A stretch of 64,000 nucleotides of DNA, taken from contig JAAYVF010000029.1 in assembly GCA_012517325.1 (NCBI GenBank), positions 30,601 through 94,600 of the forward strand, given 5' to 3'. This DNA comes from Myxococcales bacterium (GTDB taxonomy: Bacteria; Lernaellota; Lernaellaia; Lernaellales; Lernaellaceae). Under the pieces are notes generated by a model. The model saw only the letters and a list, made by a program, of their open reading frames with translations. It made no database searches and was not told the origin of the DNA. A program made the position numbers and the translations under genes. Shown here piece after piece: positions 7,685-16,737 of this stretch (position 1 is its first letter; each line of letters begins with the position of its first letter).

Positions 7685-9616
7685 TCAAGGCGTCGCACGG
7701 AACACGGCGGCCTCGCCCACCAGCAGCGTCCGCCCCGCTTCGGGGGCGATGTCCGGTCGCTGATCCTGCCAGATGATCCGGTCGGTCCGCACCGCCAGCT
7801 CCACCGCCGGACGGTCGTTGACGCGCGCGGGCAACGGGCCGGTCAGCCGGTATTGATCGGTGCGATCCGCCGACACCGCCGCCACCGGCTCGCCCTCGAC
7901 CAGCAACCGCACCGTCAGCGCCGCGCCCCGGTACAGGTCGGTGTTGACGAAAACCAGCACGCTCGCCGTATCGGCGTCCGGCGGCTTCCGCAACCAGACG
8001 CCCGCTCCGTTGCTCGTCCATTGCCAGCCCTCCGCCGTGGGCAGCCACCGGCCGCGCAACCAGCGCTCCGGCGTGCGGTCGGCGCGAAAGTCGAGGCGGG
8101 TCGGCGCTTCCGCGGCGAGCCAGGCCGCGTATCGTGCGCGATCGGCGACGTACCGGCGAATCGCCGGTCGGCGCGCCGCAAATTCCGGCGGCGTGGTTTC
8201 GTACAAATGATCGGCCAGCCAAAGCGCCGCGTCGCTCATCACCGGCGTATCCGGAACGGGACTGGGCTCGAACCAAAGCCGATCGTAAGCCGCCGTCGTT
8301 CGCTCCAGTTGAGCCGCCGTGTCCGCCGGATCCTGTTTGAATCCGCGCCGGACGAATTCGCGGGGCGATGTCGCCAGCAACGAATCCTCGGGAAGCGGCC
8401 GAGACGCGTAATGGCGTAACTCGAAGGTCGCGCCCAGCACCACGTCGCCCGGCTCCAGCCGCGCGACCAGATCCCGCGCGACGCCGCGCCAATCGTCGCG
8501 GAAATAACGCGGATCGGCCCGGTGCTGCGCCAACGCCAAAACGGCCAGCGCCAACCAGAACCCCAGGCCGAGCCAGGACAGCGGATGATTGCGCCGGCCG
8601 GTGACGCCCAGGCCGAGCAGCATAGCCGCCGCGGGCAGCGTGACCAACAGGTATTTCGCCTCCGCGACCGGCGCCGCGAGGGACGCGAGGCTCAGCGCGA
8701 CCGGCGGAACGAAAGCCCACCACACCAGGATCCGGCTTCTTTTTTCGCGCCACGCCAGACGCGCGCCGTTCAGCAACAACGCCAGCCCCGGTAAAGCCAG
8801 CGCGAAATACAACCATGGAAAGAGTCCGTCGTGCCGGTCGTAGATCCGGTCCAGAAATCCGGTGAAGGTCGTCTCCCGCCAGGGAATACCGCCGAACGAC
8901 CAGATCGTCAGCCAATTCCAGAGCGGGTCGGCGTCGCCGCCCAGCAGCTTGATGGAAAAATTGCGGTGGACGAGCTGCCAGGCCAGCATCAGAAAACCGG
9001 GGATGAAACACAGCAAAGCCGGCCGGAAAATCCGCCGGTGAAGAACGCGCCGCGCCGCGTGATCCATGTTCCACGTACCGATGATTTGCGCGGCGACCAG
9101 ATGCAGCACGAGGTAATCGGTATACAGGCCGGCCACCGTGACCGCGAGATAGCCGCCCCGAGCCCGCCGATCGCCGCCGGCCGCCGCGGGCAACAGCGCG
9201 AACGACAACAAACCCAGCAACACGGCCAGGGCGTGCGGCCGAAATTCGCCGGAGTAGTACACGTGGGCCGGCCAGAGCGCGCCGAGCCAGACGGCCGCGA
9301 CGGCCGCGCGCGGGCCGAGCAGCCGCCGCGCGATCCGCCAGCCGACGAACAGCGAGGCGACGCCGCACAGCGCGGGCAGCAGCCGCAGCGTCGTTTCGCC
9401 GTGGCCGAGATACTGCCAGCAATGCGCCAGGAGATAAAACAGCGGCGGGTGCAGATCGGTCAGGACGATGGTGGCCAGCACCTTGGGCAGCGGCTTGGCG
9501 GCGACCAGCAGGGTCGCGATCTCGTCGCTCCACAGGCTCTGCCGCGACAGCGCGGTAAACCGGAAAAACGCGCCCGCCGCCAGGGCCAGCCCGACCGCGA
9601 CGCGTTCGCGGTTCAC
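7685..9616 (-). CDS. GT-C membrane glycosyltransferase (ArnT/PMT-like, family 39 type)
   Basis: A 643-aa polytopic membrane protein. Early residues show the acidic loop SLWSDE, where Asp-Glu is the usual catalytic or metal site of GT-C enzymes. DLHPPLFYLLAHCW and LRLLPALCG follow, typical of dolichyl- or polyprenyl-phosphate-sugar dependent transferases. About ten hydrophobic segments come next, then a soluble C-terminal region of about 230 aa that is probably periplasmic and lectin-like. The GTG start overlaps the upstream gene's TGA in GTGA, so the two are translationally coupled. It probably transfers a lipid-linked sugar in the cell envelope. Acceptor and sugar cannot be told from sequence. 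Confidence 0.82.
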   Translation of the reverse strand: MNRERVAVGLALAAGAFFRFTALSRQSLWSDEIATLLVAAKPLPKVLATIVLTDLHPPLFYLLAHCWQYLGHGETTLRLLPALCGVASLFVGWRIARRLLGPRAAVAAVWLGALWPAHVYYSGEFRPHALAVLLGLLSFALLPAAAGGDRRARGGYLAVTVAGLYTDYLVLHLVAAQIIGTWNMDHAARRVLHRRIFRPALLCFIPGFLMLAWQLVHRNFSIKLLGGDADPLWNWLTIWSFGGIPWRETTFTGFLDRIYDRHDGLFPWLYFALALPGLALLLNGARLAWREKRSRILVWWAFVPPVALSLASLAAPVAEAKYLLVTLPAAAMLLGLGVTGRRNHPLSWLGLGFWLALAVLALAQHRADPRYFRDDWRGVARDLVARLEPGDVVLGATFELRHYASRPLPEDSLLATSPREFVRRGFKQDPADTAAQLERTTAAYDRLWFEPSPVPDTPVMSDAALWLADHLYETTPPEFAARRPAIRRYVADRARYAAWLAAEAPTRLDFRADRTPERWLRGRWLPTAEGWQWTSNGAGVWLRKPPDADTASVLVFVNTDLYRGAALTVRLLVEGEPVAAVSADRTDQYRLTGPLPARVNDRPAVELAVRTDRIIWQDQRPDIAPEAGRTLLVGEAAVFRATP

Positions 9617-11289
9617 TTCCGTTCCGTGATCAGGATCACGCTCGGCAGCGCGTAGGGGCAGGTCGCCGCCGGATCACTGAGCGCGAACTGATCCTCGCTG
9701 TTGCGATCCACCAGTTGGCCGTCGACCAGCATCCGCGCCCCTACCGTGCCGTCCAGGTTGACCGCGCGCGTACAGCCCAGTTCGCGCAGCAGCCGCGCCA
9801 GTTCATCGAGGTCCAGGCCGACGCTGTTTTGCGGGCTGTAGCCGTCCACCGCCACCGCGAGCAGCCGGTAATCCGGCGTGATGCCCCAGGCCAACCGCGG
9901 CAGCAGATTTCGCGCGGCGCGCGTCCGCGGCCCGAAAGCCGCCGGCGCGGCGAAACCGTCGAAATGATCCGCATCGAGATCGCCGTCCAGTTGCCCGTCG
10001 GTCAATAACGCCGGCCCGCCGGCGATGGCCGCGTCGAGCCGGTCGAGGCCGCGCATCGCGGGCATCTCGAAATAGACCCACTCGCCCGGTTCGACTTCGC
10101 CCAGCAGGCCCAGACCGGCCGAACCCGGGTGCGCCGCGATGACGATGCCGCCGAGGGGCGGCACGGCGGAGGCGTCGCGCTGCACCAAACCGACCTTGCG
10201 ACCGACGACGGTCAGCACCAACGGCGCGGGCGGAATCGGTTTTTTGAATTGATCGGTGTAGACGCCGATCTCGCCGGGCAACAGGTGTTCGCTGTCGACC
10301 TTGCGCACGACGATGCCGGCCTTGCCCAGACGCAGGCGCAGGCCGATCGGCACGACGCGCCAGATGTCCACCAGGCCCGCCTCGTCCATCAACAGCGCGG
10401 TGCGCGAGGGGAACGGCGGCACGTGCACCTCGCCGTCGGCGATCAACAGGCCCACCGGTTCGCCCAGCCGCCGGATCGCCGCTTCGCCCTCGAGGCTCAT
10501 CGCGAAGCCGCCGCCGGTGCCGTGAACCGCGCCCTGGGCCGCGGCGACCGCCGCCAGGTCGCGCTCCCGTTCGGGCAGCAGCGAGGTATTGACGATCTTC
10601 AGCCGCCACTTCTTCGGCGAGATTTCCAGGATGTTGGCGCGGAGCGGGCCGAAGCGAAACGGGCCGGTGATGACGCCGTGGCGCAATCCGCCCGCGTCCT
10701 TGCTCCACTTCACATCCTTGCTTTCCGGCCGTTTGGGCGCGTAGGGAAACGCGACCCGCGACCGTTCACGCATCATCAGGGAATAAAAATGATCGACGCA
10801 GTCCAGCACGTCGCGCGCCCGCCAGGGGCCCGGCTGGTCGATCCATTCGTCGATCTCGTCGAGAAACGCCGCCTTGAGCACCAGCATGGTTTCGTGGCGC
10901 GTGCTCTCGCGGATCAGCCGGTCGGCCAGATCCAGCAGCGCCAGCGCCCGGCGCTCGCACCAGGCGGCCAGGTTTTCGTGCGTATGCGAAATGAGCGAGG
11001 CGTATAGCTCGACCCGCATCCGCTCGGCGAGATTCTCGACTTCCTCGCGCAGCTTTTCGAAATCGGTGCTCTCGAGCAGCACGCTGATGCGATCGCCGTT
11101 CAGCCGCACCCGCGCTTCCGATTGCAACGTCTCCAGCGCCTGCCGGGCGAGCGGCCGCACGTCCTCACCGCGCAAAACCAGGCCCAACAGCGCGTTGCGC
11201 ACCAGCTTCTCGCCGTGGTGCACCTCCGCGCCGTTGCTGGCCAGCCAGGCGCAGCGGCAAATCAGCCGAGTCAGGTCCGGGCGCTGCAA
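9613..11289 (-). CDS. protein with C-terminal phosphodiester-glycosidase (NAGPA/DUF2233-like) domain
   Basis: 558 aa from TTG 11289, which AAGGAG precedes by 6 nt; upstream in-frame codons would overlap rlpA on the other strand and are rejected. The first 200 residues are helical and charged, with no recognised family. The C-terminal half resembles phosphodiester alpha-N-acetylglucosaminidase domains: RTARNLLPRLAWGI-like text, the strand LLAVAVDGYSPQNSVGLDLDEL, then GCTRAVNLDGT and a SVILI end. In that family NLDGGGS-like text lies near the active site; here it reads NLDGTVGA. No signal peptide is evident, which is odd for the family. Stop and start overlap the glycosyltransferase gene, suggesting a joint role in envelope glycans. 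Confidence 0.72.
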   Translation of the reverse strand: MQRPDLTRLICRCAWLASNGAEVHHGEKLVRNALLGLVLRGEDVRPLARQALETLQSEARVRLNGDRISVLLESTDFEKLREEVENLAERMRVELYASLISHTHENLAAWCERRALALLDLADRLIRESTRHETMLVLKAAFLDEIDEWIDQPGPWRARDVLDCVDHFYSLMMRERSRVAFPYAPKRPESKDVKWSKDAGGLRHGVITGPFRFGPLRANILEISPKKWRLKIVNTSLLPERERDLAAVAAAQGAVHGTGGGFAMSLEGEAAIRRLGEPVGLLIADGEVHVPPFPSRTALLMDEAGLVDIWRVVPIGLRLRLGKAGIVVRKVDSEHLLPGEIGVYTDQFKKPIPPAPLVLTVVGRKVGLVQRDASAVPPLGGIVIAAHPGSAGLGLLGEVEPGEWVYFEMPAMRGLDRLDAAIAGGPALLTDGQLDGDLDADHFDGFAAPAAFGPRTRAARNLLPRLAWGITPDYRLLAVAVDGYSPQNSVGLDLDELARLLRELGCTRAVNLDGTVGARMLVDGQLVDRNSEDQFALSDPAATCPYALPSVILITERK

Positions 11290-11340
11290 TTTCGACTCCT
11301 TCTTGTCGGGCAGTGAGGAATATATTAATGGGTGGAGACA

Positions 11341-11760
11341 ATGATGCAATCGGCGCGACGGATTTTTTTCGCGTTGCTGCTGGCGGCCGTGCTGGCCGGT
11401 CTGGCCGGCTGCGCGACCGCGCCGGTCATCCCCCGGCCCGCCGGATGGACCGAAACCGGCGACGCCAGTTGGTACGGCGAGGCGTTTCAAGGCCGCCAGA
11501 CCGCCAGCGGCGAACCGTTCGACCAACGCAAGCTCACCGCGGCCCACCGCACCCTGCCCTTCGGAACCTACGTCGAGGTGACGCGCCTCGACAACGGCAA
11601 GCGGGTCGTGGTGCGCATCAACGATCGCGGCCCGTTCGTCGGCGGCCGGATCATCGACCTGTCCCGCGCCGCCGCCGAACGATTGGAGATGATTCGGGAC
11701 GGCACGGCGAAAGTGCGCCTCCGCGTGCTGGAAAAACCCGGCGGACCGCCGTCGATCTGA
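11341..11760 (+). CDS. rlpA: RlpA-like lipoprotein, septal ring lytic transglycosylase fold
   Basis: A 139-aa lipoprotein with lipobox LAGC about 25 residues in. The mature part is a double-psi beta-barrel: [32 protein letters not shown] and [25 protein letters not shown]. The Asp in NDRGPF and the His in AAHRTL are the conserved catalytic positions of RlpA. No SPOR domain follows, so it is the short form. ATG 11341 follows GGTGGAG; a GTG nine bases upstream is the alternative. It is divergent from the preceding gene across only 51 bp. Its TGA abuts the TGA of the next gene on the opposite strand. Confidence 0.9.
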   Translation: MMQSARRIFFALLLAAVLAGLAGCATAPVIPRPAGWTETGDASWYGEAFQGRQTASGEPFDQRKLTAAHRTLPFGTYVEVTRLDNGKRVVVRINDRGPFVGGRIIDLSRAAAERLEMIRDGTAKVRLRVLEKPGGPPSI

Positions 11761-12876
11761 TCAATCGGGCCCGGCCGTCGGATCGCCGTCGGCATAGCCG
11801 TAGATCAATCGCGCGCCCTCATGGAACGGTTCGACCAGCGCCACGTTCTCGAAGGCGATGCCGCCCGGCACCGGGTTGGTGGTCTTCCAAAACACGAACC
11901 GGCCGTTGACCAGGCCGCGCAGGTCGGGCCGGACTTCCTCGCGCGGCACCCGGAAATATTGCGTCAGCCGCCGCGGGTGCGGATAGAAGCCGGGCCCTTC
12001 CCACGGTCGATCCTCGTCGGGCCGCGCCGCGAAAATCACATCGCCGGCGCGGTTCCTCGCCAGTTCGCGCAACGGAAAGAAAAACGGCTCGGCGAAACCG
12101 TTGCCCTGGTAATCGGGCCACATTTTTTTCGCGTTCATGATGCGATCGGCCAGGAGCAACTCGCGCAGGCGGGTGAGATTGCCGAAGGTCGAGGACAGCA
12201 CGCACATTTTCAGCGGCGGGCAATCGGGTTCGGTGAAAAATTGGAACTCGATTTCTTGCGGCCGATCCGCGCGGAGGGTGGCTAGCAGATACACTCGCGC
12301 GCCGTTATGAAATTTTTCGTACCGCAATACGACCGCCAGCCGGCCGGCGCCGTTCGGAGTCGCCTGAATCCGGGCCGCCTCGGCCAGCGGCGGCGGCTGC
12401 CTTTTCGCCCATTCGTAAACCCGCTCATGGAAGTCGTGCGGGTAAGGATTAATGAGGATGCCCGGGCGGCCGTCGGTCGGGCTGTCTTCCAACTCGCTCA
12501 TCCCGCGCTTGCCCCGCGGCGTCACCGGGCTGAGCGCGAAAAAATTGATGAAGTGGATGCGGCCGTTTTCCTCGTAGCCCACGCGGAGCAGCCCGCGCGG
12601 ACCGCCCGCCGTCCGCGGCGCGAAGCCGACGATAGCCGGATGGATCCCCAGGACGATGCCGCTCCGAATGCCCCACAGGGGCGGATCGTCCGCGGTTTGC
12701 GGCGCGAAAAACGGCCCCCGTTCAGCCTGGATCGGCGGCGTCGGCTGAATGTATCGGCCACGGGGTGCCGTCGCGCAGCCGCCAAGGAAGACCGCAGGTA
12801 AAAAGATCCCGATTAAAAAGATAAGGAGCCCCCGCCGGTCGCGGCGCGGACTCCCTTGGTTTGTCGCCCGGATCAT
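11761..12876 (-). CDS. lipoprotein of unknown function
   Basis: About 371 aa from ATG 12876. The N-terminus is positively charged, with hydrophobic residues and the lipobox LGGC. The mature protein begins with a Pro/Gln-rich linker and continues as a soluble, probably beta-rich domain rich in Arg, Pro and Phe, without repeats or catalytic motifs I recognise. An alternative start at 12909 would overlap the upstream gene by 17 nt. The stop codon touches the rlpA stop (TGATCA), so the two are strictly convergent. It follows the next lipoprotein gene on the same strand with a gap of 16 nt, probably as an operon. Confidence 0.72.
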   Translation of the reverse strand: MIRATNQGSPRRDRRGLLIFLIGIFLPAVFLGGCATAPRGRYIQPTPPIQAERGPFFAPQTADDPPLWGIRSGIVLGIHPAIVGFAPRTAGGPRGLLRVGYEENGRIHFINFFALSPVTPRGKRGMSELEDSPTDGRPGILINPYPHDFHERVYEWAKRQPPPLAEAARIQATPNGAGRLAVVLRYEKFHNGARVYLLATLRADRPQEIEFQFFTEPDCPPLKMCVLSSTFGNLTRLRELLLADRIMNAKKMWPDYQGNGFAEPFFFPLRELARNRAGDVIFAARPDEDRPWEGPGFYPHPRRLTQYFRVPREEVRPDLRGLVNGRFVFWKTTNPVPGGIAFENVALVEPFHEGARLIYGYADGDPTAGPD

Positions 12877-12892
12877 GCGACGCGGTCCCCGC

Positions 12893-13810
12893 TTATTGCG
12901 GGCACGCATCCTTCAGATAGTCCAGGTTGAATTCGTCGGCGAATTCCGTGCAACCCGGAATCTCGGGGATGTTGAAGTCCGACTCGGCCTTGATGACCAG
13001 CTCGAACTTCTTCACCGTCAGGTGCCACTGCAACAGCTCTTCGACGCTCGGGCACTGGCTGGTCGAACCGGTGAGCAGGCCCTCGATCAGACAAAGCCCG
13101 AACTTGTCCAGAATTTCCTTCCAGTTGGCGCCGTTGTCGAAATCGGCCATGCGATACAACGCTTTGTAGCCGATGCCGATCGAATAGGAATTGTTGATGG
13201 CATCGACCAAATTCGGCACGTTCTTGATCGACAGGTCGATCGTCTCGCCCGGTTTCACGATGAATTGGCCGTCCTCGTCGACCCGCGGGTCGGCGAAGGG
13301 GATCATCGCCGAGGCATCCCACGCTTCGGCCTTTTCGCCGTCGCCCAGGAAAAGTTGGAACTCGACCGGCACGCTGACCCAGACGTCGGTGTCGTTGCTG
13401 ACCTTGAAATTCACCCCGACCTGGGTGACTTTCACGTAGTCGCGCACCGAATCGGCGATCTGCTCGTCGACCGCCACCGACAGCACGCCCGGCTGCAGGA
13501 TTTCGATCGAGGCGTTGCGCAGCTTTTTCTCGACATCGTCGAAAAAGTCCTGAATGGCGCCTTCACTCGGTTGCAACCAGTCCGGGATGTCCTGATCGTC
13601 CAGCTCGCTCTGGATCGAATCGACCAGGCCGTCGAGGGTGACGTCGGTGGGGAAGATCGGGATGTCGATCGGCAAGAGCGGCAGGGTCGCCTGGCCCTTG
13701 ATCTCGCCGTCCTCGACGGTGACGCCGTCGCCGCTGCCGCAGGAAATCATCAAGCCGATGAACATGGTCGCGAAAGTTAAAGCAATTAAGCCATAATAAC
13801 TCTTTTTCAT
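12893..13810 (-). CDS. lipoprotein of unknown function, probable LEA/immunoglobulin-like beta-sandwich
   Basis: A 305-aa precursor starts MKKSYYGLIALTFATMFIG and has the lipobox ISC. The mature part contains an amphipathic region with IFPTDVTLDGLVDSIQSEL and a beta-rich stretch, SIEILQPGVLSVAVDEQ...VNFKVSNDTDVWVSVPVEFQLFLGDG. Two late cysteines (GCTEFADEF, DACPQ) lie near the C-terminus. The strand pattern NFKVSNDTDV...PVEFQLFLG resembles water-stress/LEA14-type domains, but this is weak. A promoter with a dyad over its -10 box lies upstream (13830-13876). It is co-directional with the lipoprotein gene downstream. Confidence 0.75.
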   Translation of the reverse strand: MKKSYYGLIALTFATMFIGLMISCGSGDGVTVEDGEIKGQATLPLLPIDIPIFPTDVTLDGLVDSIQSELDDQDIPDWLQPSEGAIQDFFDDVEKKLRNASIEILQPGVLSVAVDEQIADSVRDYVKVTQVGVNFKVSNDTDVWVSVPVEFQLFLGDGEKAEAWDASAMIPFADPRVDEDGQFIVKPGETIDLSIKNVPNLVDAINNSYSIGIGYKALYRMADFDNGANWKEILDKFGLCLIEGLLTGSTSQCPSVEELLQWHLTVKKFELVIKAESDFNIPEIPGCTEFADEFNLDYLKDACPQ

Positions 13811-13829
13811 CGCCGTCCCTTTCCGGTTG

Positions 13830-13876
13830 TTTTCCCAACTAAATGGGAAAATAGTAGGACCGCTTACTGAAGTCAA
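13830..13876 (-). promoter_or_regulatory. sigma-70-type promoter with an 8-bp dyad over the -10 box
   Basis: On the minus strand TTGACT (13876-13871) is followed after 17 bp by TATTTT (13853-13848). A perfect inverted repeat, TTTTCCCA (13830-13837) and TGGGAAAA (13844-13851), overlaps the -10 box and the expected transcription start. It sits 20 bp upstream of the ATG at 13810. A repressor could bind here, or the dyad could form a hairpin at the mRNA 5' end. Confidence 0.55.
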
Positions 13877-14010
13877 ATCGACTACCGCTTCAAAAGCCTA
13901 TCGACGACCGCTTTGTGATGTGTTATAGGAATTACCGAATTGCTGAATGACTAGGGGTTATTATTCTCGACGCGTATAATTAGTATCCCGATAAACCAAA
14001 GGAGAGGACC

Positions 14011-14637
14011 ATGAAGAGAACCCTGTTTGTGCTGTTGGCCTTGTCGATGATCACTATCTTCGCCGTGGGCACCGTCCACGCCTTCAAACTGCCGGGCGGC
14101 CTGCCGGGCGCCAGCAACCTGAAAAAGGAAGTCAAAAGCTTCAAATTGAGCGACCTGGACGCCGACCTAAAGGAATTCGAAGGCACCGATTTTGATCCGG
14201 CCAAAGCCGCTCCGGTCGCCTGCAACGTGTTCGGCGATGCCGACTACGACAAAGTGGCCGTGGGCCTGGCGAAGACCAACCTGTTCATCGGTTTCGCCAA
14301 CAACGTGCTGAAAGACGCCAATGCCAAGATCGACGCCGCGACCAAGGCCGAAGATCTCGACGCGGCGAAAAAAGGCTTGGAAGCCGCGGCGGCCGCCGGC
14401 GGTAAAATGGTTCCGGAAATCTCCGCGATGGTTCCGGCGGCGACCTCGTTGATCACCAACCTGCCCGGCAAAGCCAAATCCGACCCGCTCGGCTACGGCG
14501 CCAACCTGGCGGACATGACCAAAGTCGCCAAGGACCTGCCGACCGCGGCCAAACAGCTGCCGACTACCGTCGACGAGCTGAAAAAGGCTATTGAAAAGCT
14601 GATCGCGAAGAAAAACACCTTCGTTCCGGCCAAATAA
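14011..14637 (+). CDS. secreted helical protein of unknown function
   Basis: A 208-aa precursor with a clear Sec signal peptide, MKRTLFVLLALSMITIFAVGTVHA, cleaved after VHA. The mature protein is Lys/Ala-rich and almost entirely helical. It has one cysteine (PVACNVFGD) and ends VPAK. The ATG follows AAAGGAG at good spacing. A TATAAT at 13975-13980 could be its -10 box. It is monocistronic, with a strong terminator right after the stop, and the codon choice looks like that of an abundant protein. I do not recognise the family; the size and helicity would suit a small periplasmic structural or binding protein. Confidence 0.82.
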   Translation: MKRTLFVLLALSMITIFAVGTVHAFKLPGGLPGASNLKKEVKSFKLSDLDADLKEFEGTDFDPAKAAPVACNVFGDADYDKVAVGLAKTNLFIGFANNVLKDANAKIDAATKAEDLDAAKKGLEAAAAAGGKMVPEISAMVPAATSLITNLPGKAKSDPLGYGANLADMTKVAKDLPTAAKQLPTTVDELKKAIEKLIAKKNTFVPAK

Positions 14638-14653
14638 GACTGAGTGGCAATAG

Positions 14654-14682
14654 AAAGGGCGGGCTTCGGTCCGCCCTTTTTT
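14654..14682 (+). terminator. intrinsic terminator
   Basis: A GC-rich 9-bp hairpin (arms 14654-14662 and 14671-14679, loop with CTTCGG) is followed by a T-rich tract. It lies 17 nt after the stop of the secreted helical protein gene and fits a Rho-independent terminator on the plus strand. Confidence 0.85.
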
Positions 14683-14696
14683 ATTGCGACACCCGT

Positions 14697-14724
14697 TTGA
14701 GCTTCACGCGATTTTGTTTATAAT
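14697..14724 (+). promoter_or_regulatory. promoter of the L,D-transpeptidase gene
   Basis: TTGAGC (14697-14702), a 16-bp spacer and a consensus TATAAT (14719-14724) lie between the preceding terminator and the gene. The predicted leader is about 50 nt. Confidence 0.6.
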
Positions 14725-14780
14725 TGCGAAAATTTTTGCCGAATAAACGTCACGGAAAGAGACAGCGACAGGTTGACATC

Positions 14781-16580
14781 GTGAAAAAAAATAGACTGCT
14801 TCTAACCATCGCCGCCGCCGCGGTGCTGGGATGTGTTTCTTTTGCTTGCTTGTCCTGCACGGGAATGCGGACATCCTGGGCCGTGAAAAGTTTCGCCAAG
14901 GATGCGGGCGCCAACGTGGTGGAATATTACGATCCGCCGAAATCCGCCGCGGAGCATCTTTCCAACGAATTGAAGGCCGCGCTGGTAAAACAAGGCAGCC
15001 CCGCCGCCGCGCTGCAGAAAATCTACGAATCGCAAAACTATCAGTTCCGTTTCGTGACCAATGAGAAACTGACCGCGGATTATCAGGCCTTGCGGAAGTT
15101 GATCACCGAGGGCATCTGGCTCGAAGGCGTCGATCTGGCGCCCTATCAGATCGAAAAAATGGAGAACGAGGAAAAGAACCTGGGCGAAAGCCTGCAGCTC
15201 CTCGCCTCACTGGACGGTACGGCCTTGGATCAGGTCGAAAGCGCCTCGCTGCTCCAGGGAATCAAACAATCCTCGATCGACGATCTTTCGACCGACGGCA
15301 TCATTAAATTCGCCACCCTTCCCGACAATAAAGGGAAATACCCGCAACTGCAGGAACTGCTGCAGAAAGCCCAAACCGCGGCGGAAAAACGAGACCAGGC
15401 TATCGTCACCCTCGAAGTCATCGCCGCCGACAATTTCGTCCGCCTCGCCGAGGAATACGGCACGTCGGCCGCCAAGCTGCCCGAAACCTGGGAACAGAGC
15501 AAAAACAAGGTGGCGGAAACGTTCAAAAGCCTGGAGCCGGTCACGCCCCATTACGCGCCGCTGGTCAAGGAACTGGCGCGGTTCCGCGAATTGGCGAAAC
15601 AGCCGAAACTGCCGCCGATCAATCCGAAAGCCAGCGCGAAAATCGGCAGCCAAGGCGATCTGGTCAGTGAAATCCAAGCGCACCTGAAGCAGGAAGGCTA
15701 TTGGGACGGCGCCCTGAACGGGAAATACGACGAAGCCTTGGCCGAGGCCGTCAAACGCTACCAGGCGGACCGGCAGGTCACCGAGGACGGCAAAGTCGAG
15801 CGGGTGACCATCGAACGGATGAACGTGCCGATGGCCGAACGCGTCAAACAAATCAAGCTCGCTCTGCATAAATTCCGCACTTCCGCGACCCGGGGCGGCG
15901 ACTATTTCCTGCGCGTCAACGTGGCGGGACAGGAACTGGAAGTCTACGTTGAGGGCGGCAAGAAAATCGCCCGGCATCATCGCCTGGTGGTCGGCAATGT
16001 CGGCGCCAAGAATCATACGCCGCTTTTCTCGGATGAAGTCGAGGAAATCGTTTTCAACCCGCCGTGGATGGTGCCGCCGCGGATCATTCAGGACGAGATG
16101 CTGCCGCTGTTCCAGAAAGACCCCGAGTACTTCAAAAAAGAGGGGTATCTGGCAAAAATCACTTATAATCCGGATGGTTCGCTGAAAAAAATCCAATCCG
16201 TCACCCAACCAGCCGGCCCTTCCGCCGCTCTTGGCCGGGTAAAAATCAACTTCCCCAACAAAGACGATGTCTATCTGCACGACACACCGCTCAAGCACCT
16301 TTTCAAGCGGTCGGTCCGCGCTTTCAGCCATGGCTGCATGCGCCTGGAAAACCCGTTGGACCTGGCAAGATTCCTCTTGGAAAAGGATAAAAACCCGTAT
16401 TTCGAAAAGGTCGACGACATTCTGGCCAAGCGCGCCACCTTCCCGGTGGAGCTGAAAACCAAGGTGCCGATCCACATCGAATACGTGACGGTTTCCACCA
16501 ATGACCAGGGCAAAGCCGTGTTCTTTACCGATCCCTATAATTTGGACGCGGATGCCCTGGAAAAAATGCCCAGCGATTAA
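14781..16580 (+). CDS. L,D-transpeptidase with peptidoglycan-binding domain (YcbB/LdtD-like)
   Basis: 599 aa from GTG 14781. The N-terminus KKNRLLLTIAAAAVLG is hydrophobic and ends in a lipobox-like LSC, so it is probably membrane-anchored. The middle is helical. A PG_binding_1 domain lies at about residues 285-330 (GSQGDLVSEIQAHLK...YWDG). A YkuD domain follows, with the active-site SHGCMRL at about 515-521 and an upstream HDTP. The large scaffold plus YkuD matches the YcbB class, which forms 3-3 crosslinks in peptidoglycan or attaches proteins to it. An in-frame TTG at 14724 lies inside the -10 box and cannot be the start. Three other peptidoglycan enzymes follow within 5 kb. Confidence 0.92.
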   Translation: MKKNRLLLTIAAAAVLGCVSFACLSCTGMRTSWAVKSFAKDAGANVVEYYDPPKSAAEHLSNELKAALVKQGSPAAALQKIYESQNYQFRFVTNEKLTADYQALRKLITEGIWLEGVDLAPYQIEKMENEEKNLGESLQLLASLDGTALDQVESASLLQGIKQSSIDDLSTDGIIKFATLPDNKGKYPQLQELLQKAQTAAEKRDQAIVTLEVIAADNFVRLAEEYGTSAAKLPETWEQSKNKVAETFKSLEPVTPHYAPLVKELARFRELAKQPKLPPINPKASAKIGSQGDLVSEIQAHLKQEGYWDGALNGKYDEALAEAVKRYQADRQVTEDGKVERVTIERMNVPMAERVKQIKLALHKFRTSATRGGDYFLRVNVAGQELEVYVEGGKKIARHHRLVVGNVGAKNHTPLFSDEVEEIVFNPPWMVPPRIIQDEMLPLFQKDPEYFKKEGYLAKITYNPDGSLKKIQSVTQPAGPSAALGRVKINFPNKDDVYLHDTPLKHLFKRSVRAFSHGCMRLENPLDLARFLLEKDKNPYFEKVDDILAKRATFPVELKTKVPIHIEYVTVSTNDQGKAVFFTDPYNLDADALEKMPSD

Positions 16581-16614
16581 CATAACCTATTGATATATAA
16601 AGACATATTCCTTC

Positions 16615-16643
16615 TTGACAGCTCCCGCCGGCGCCGCTAAGTT
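16615..16643 (+). promoter_or_regulatory. putative promoter of the MepA-type endopeptidase gene
   Basis: A perfect TTGACA (16615-16620) is followed after 17 bp by TAAGTT (16638-16643), a weak -10. The start codon lies about 95 bp downstream. Confidence 0.45.
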
Positions 16644-16737
16644 GGGTGTCTGGAAAATTCGCTTGCCGGGTTTTTCCTTTTCGGTTTTTGCGTGTCTATA
16701 AAAGCACGTACCCGAATCATGAATGCAGTGGGGTGAA

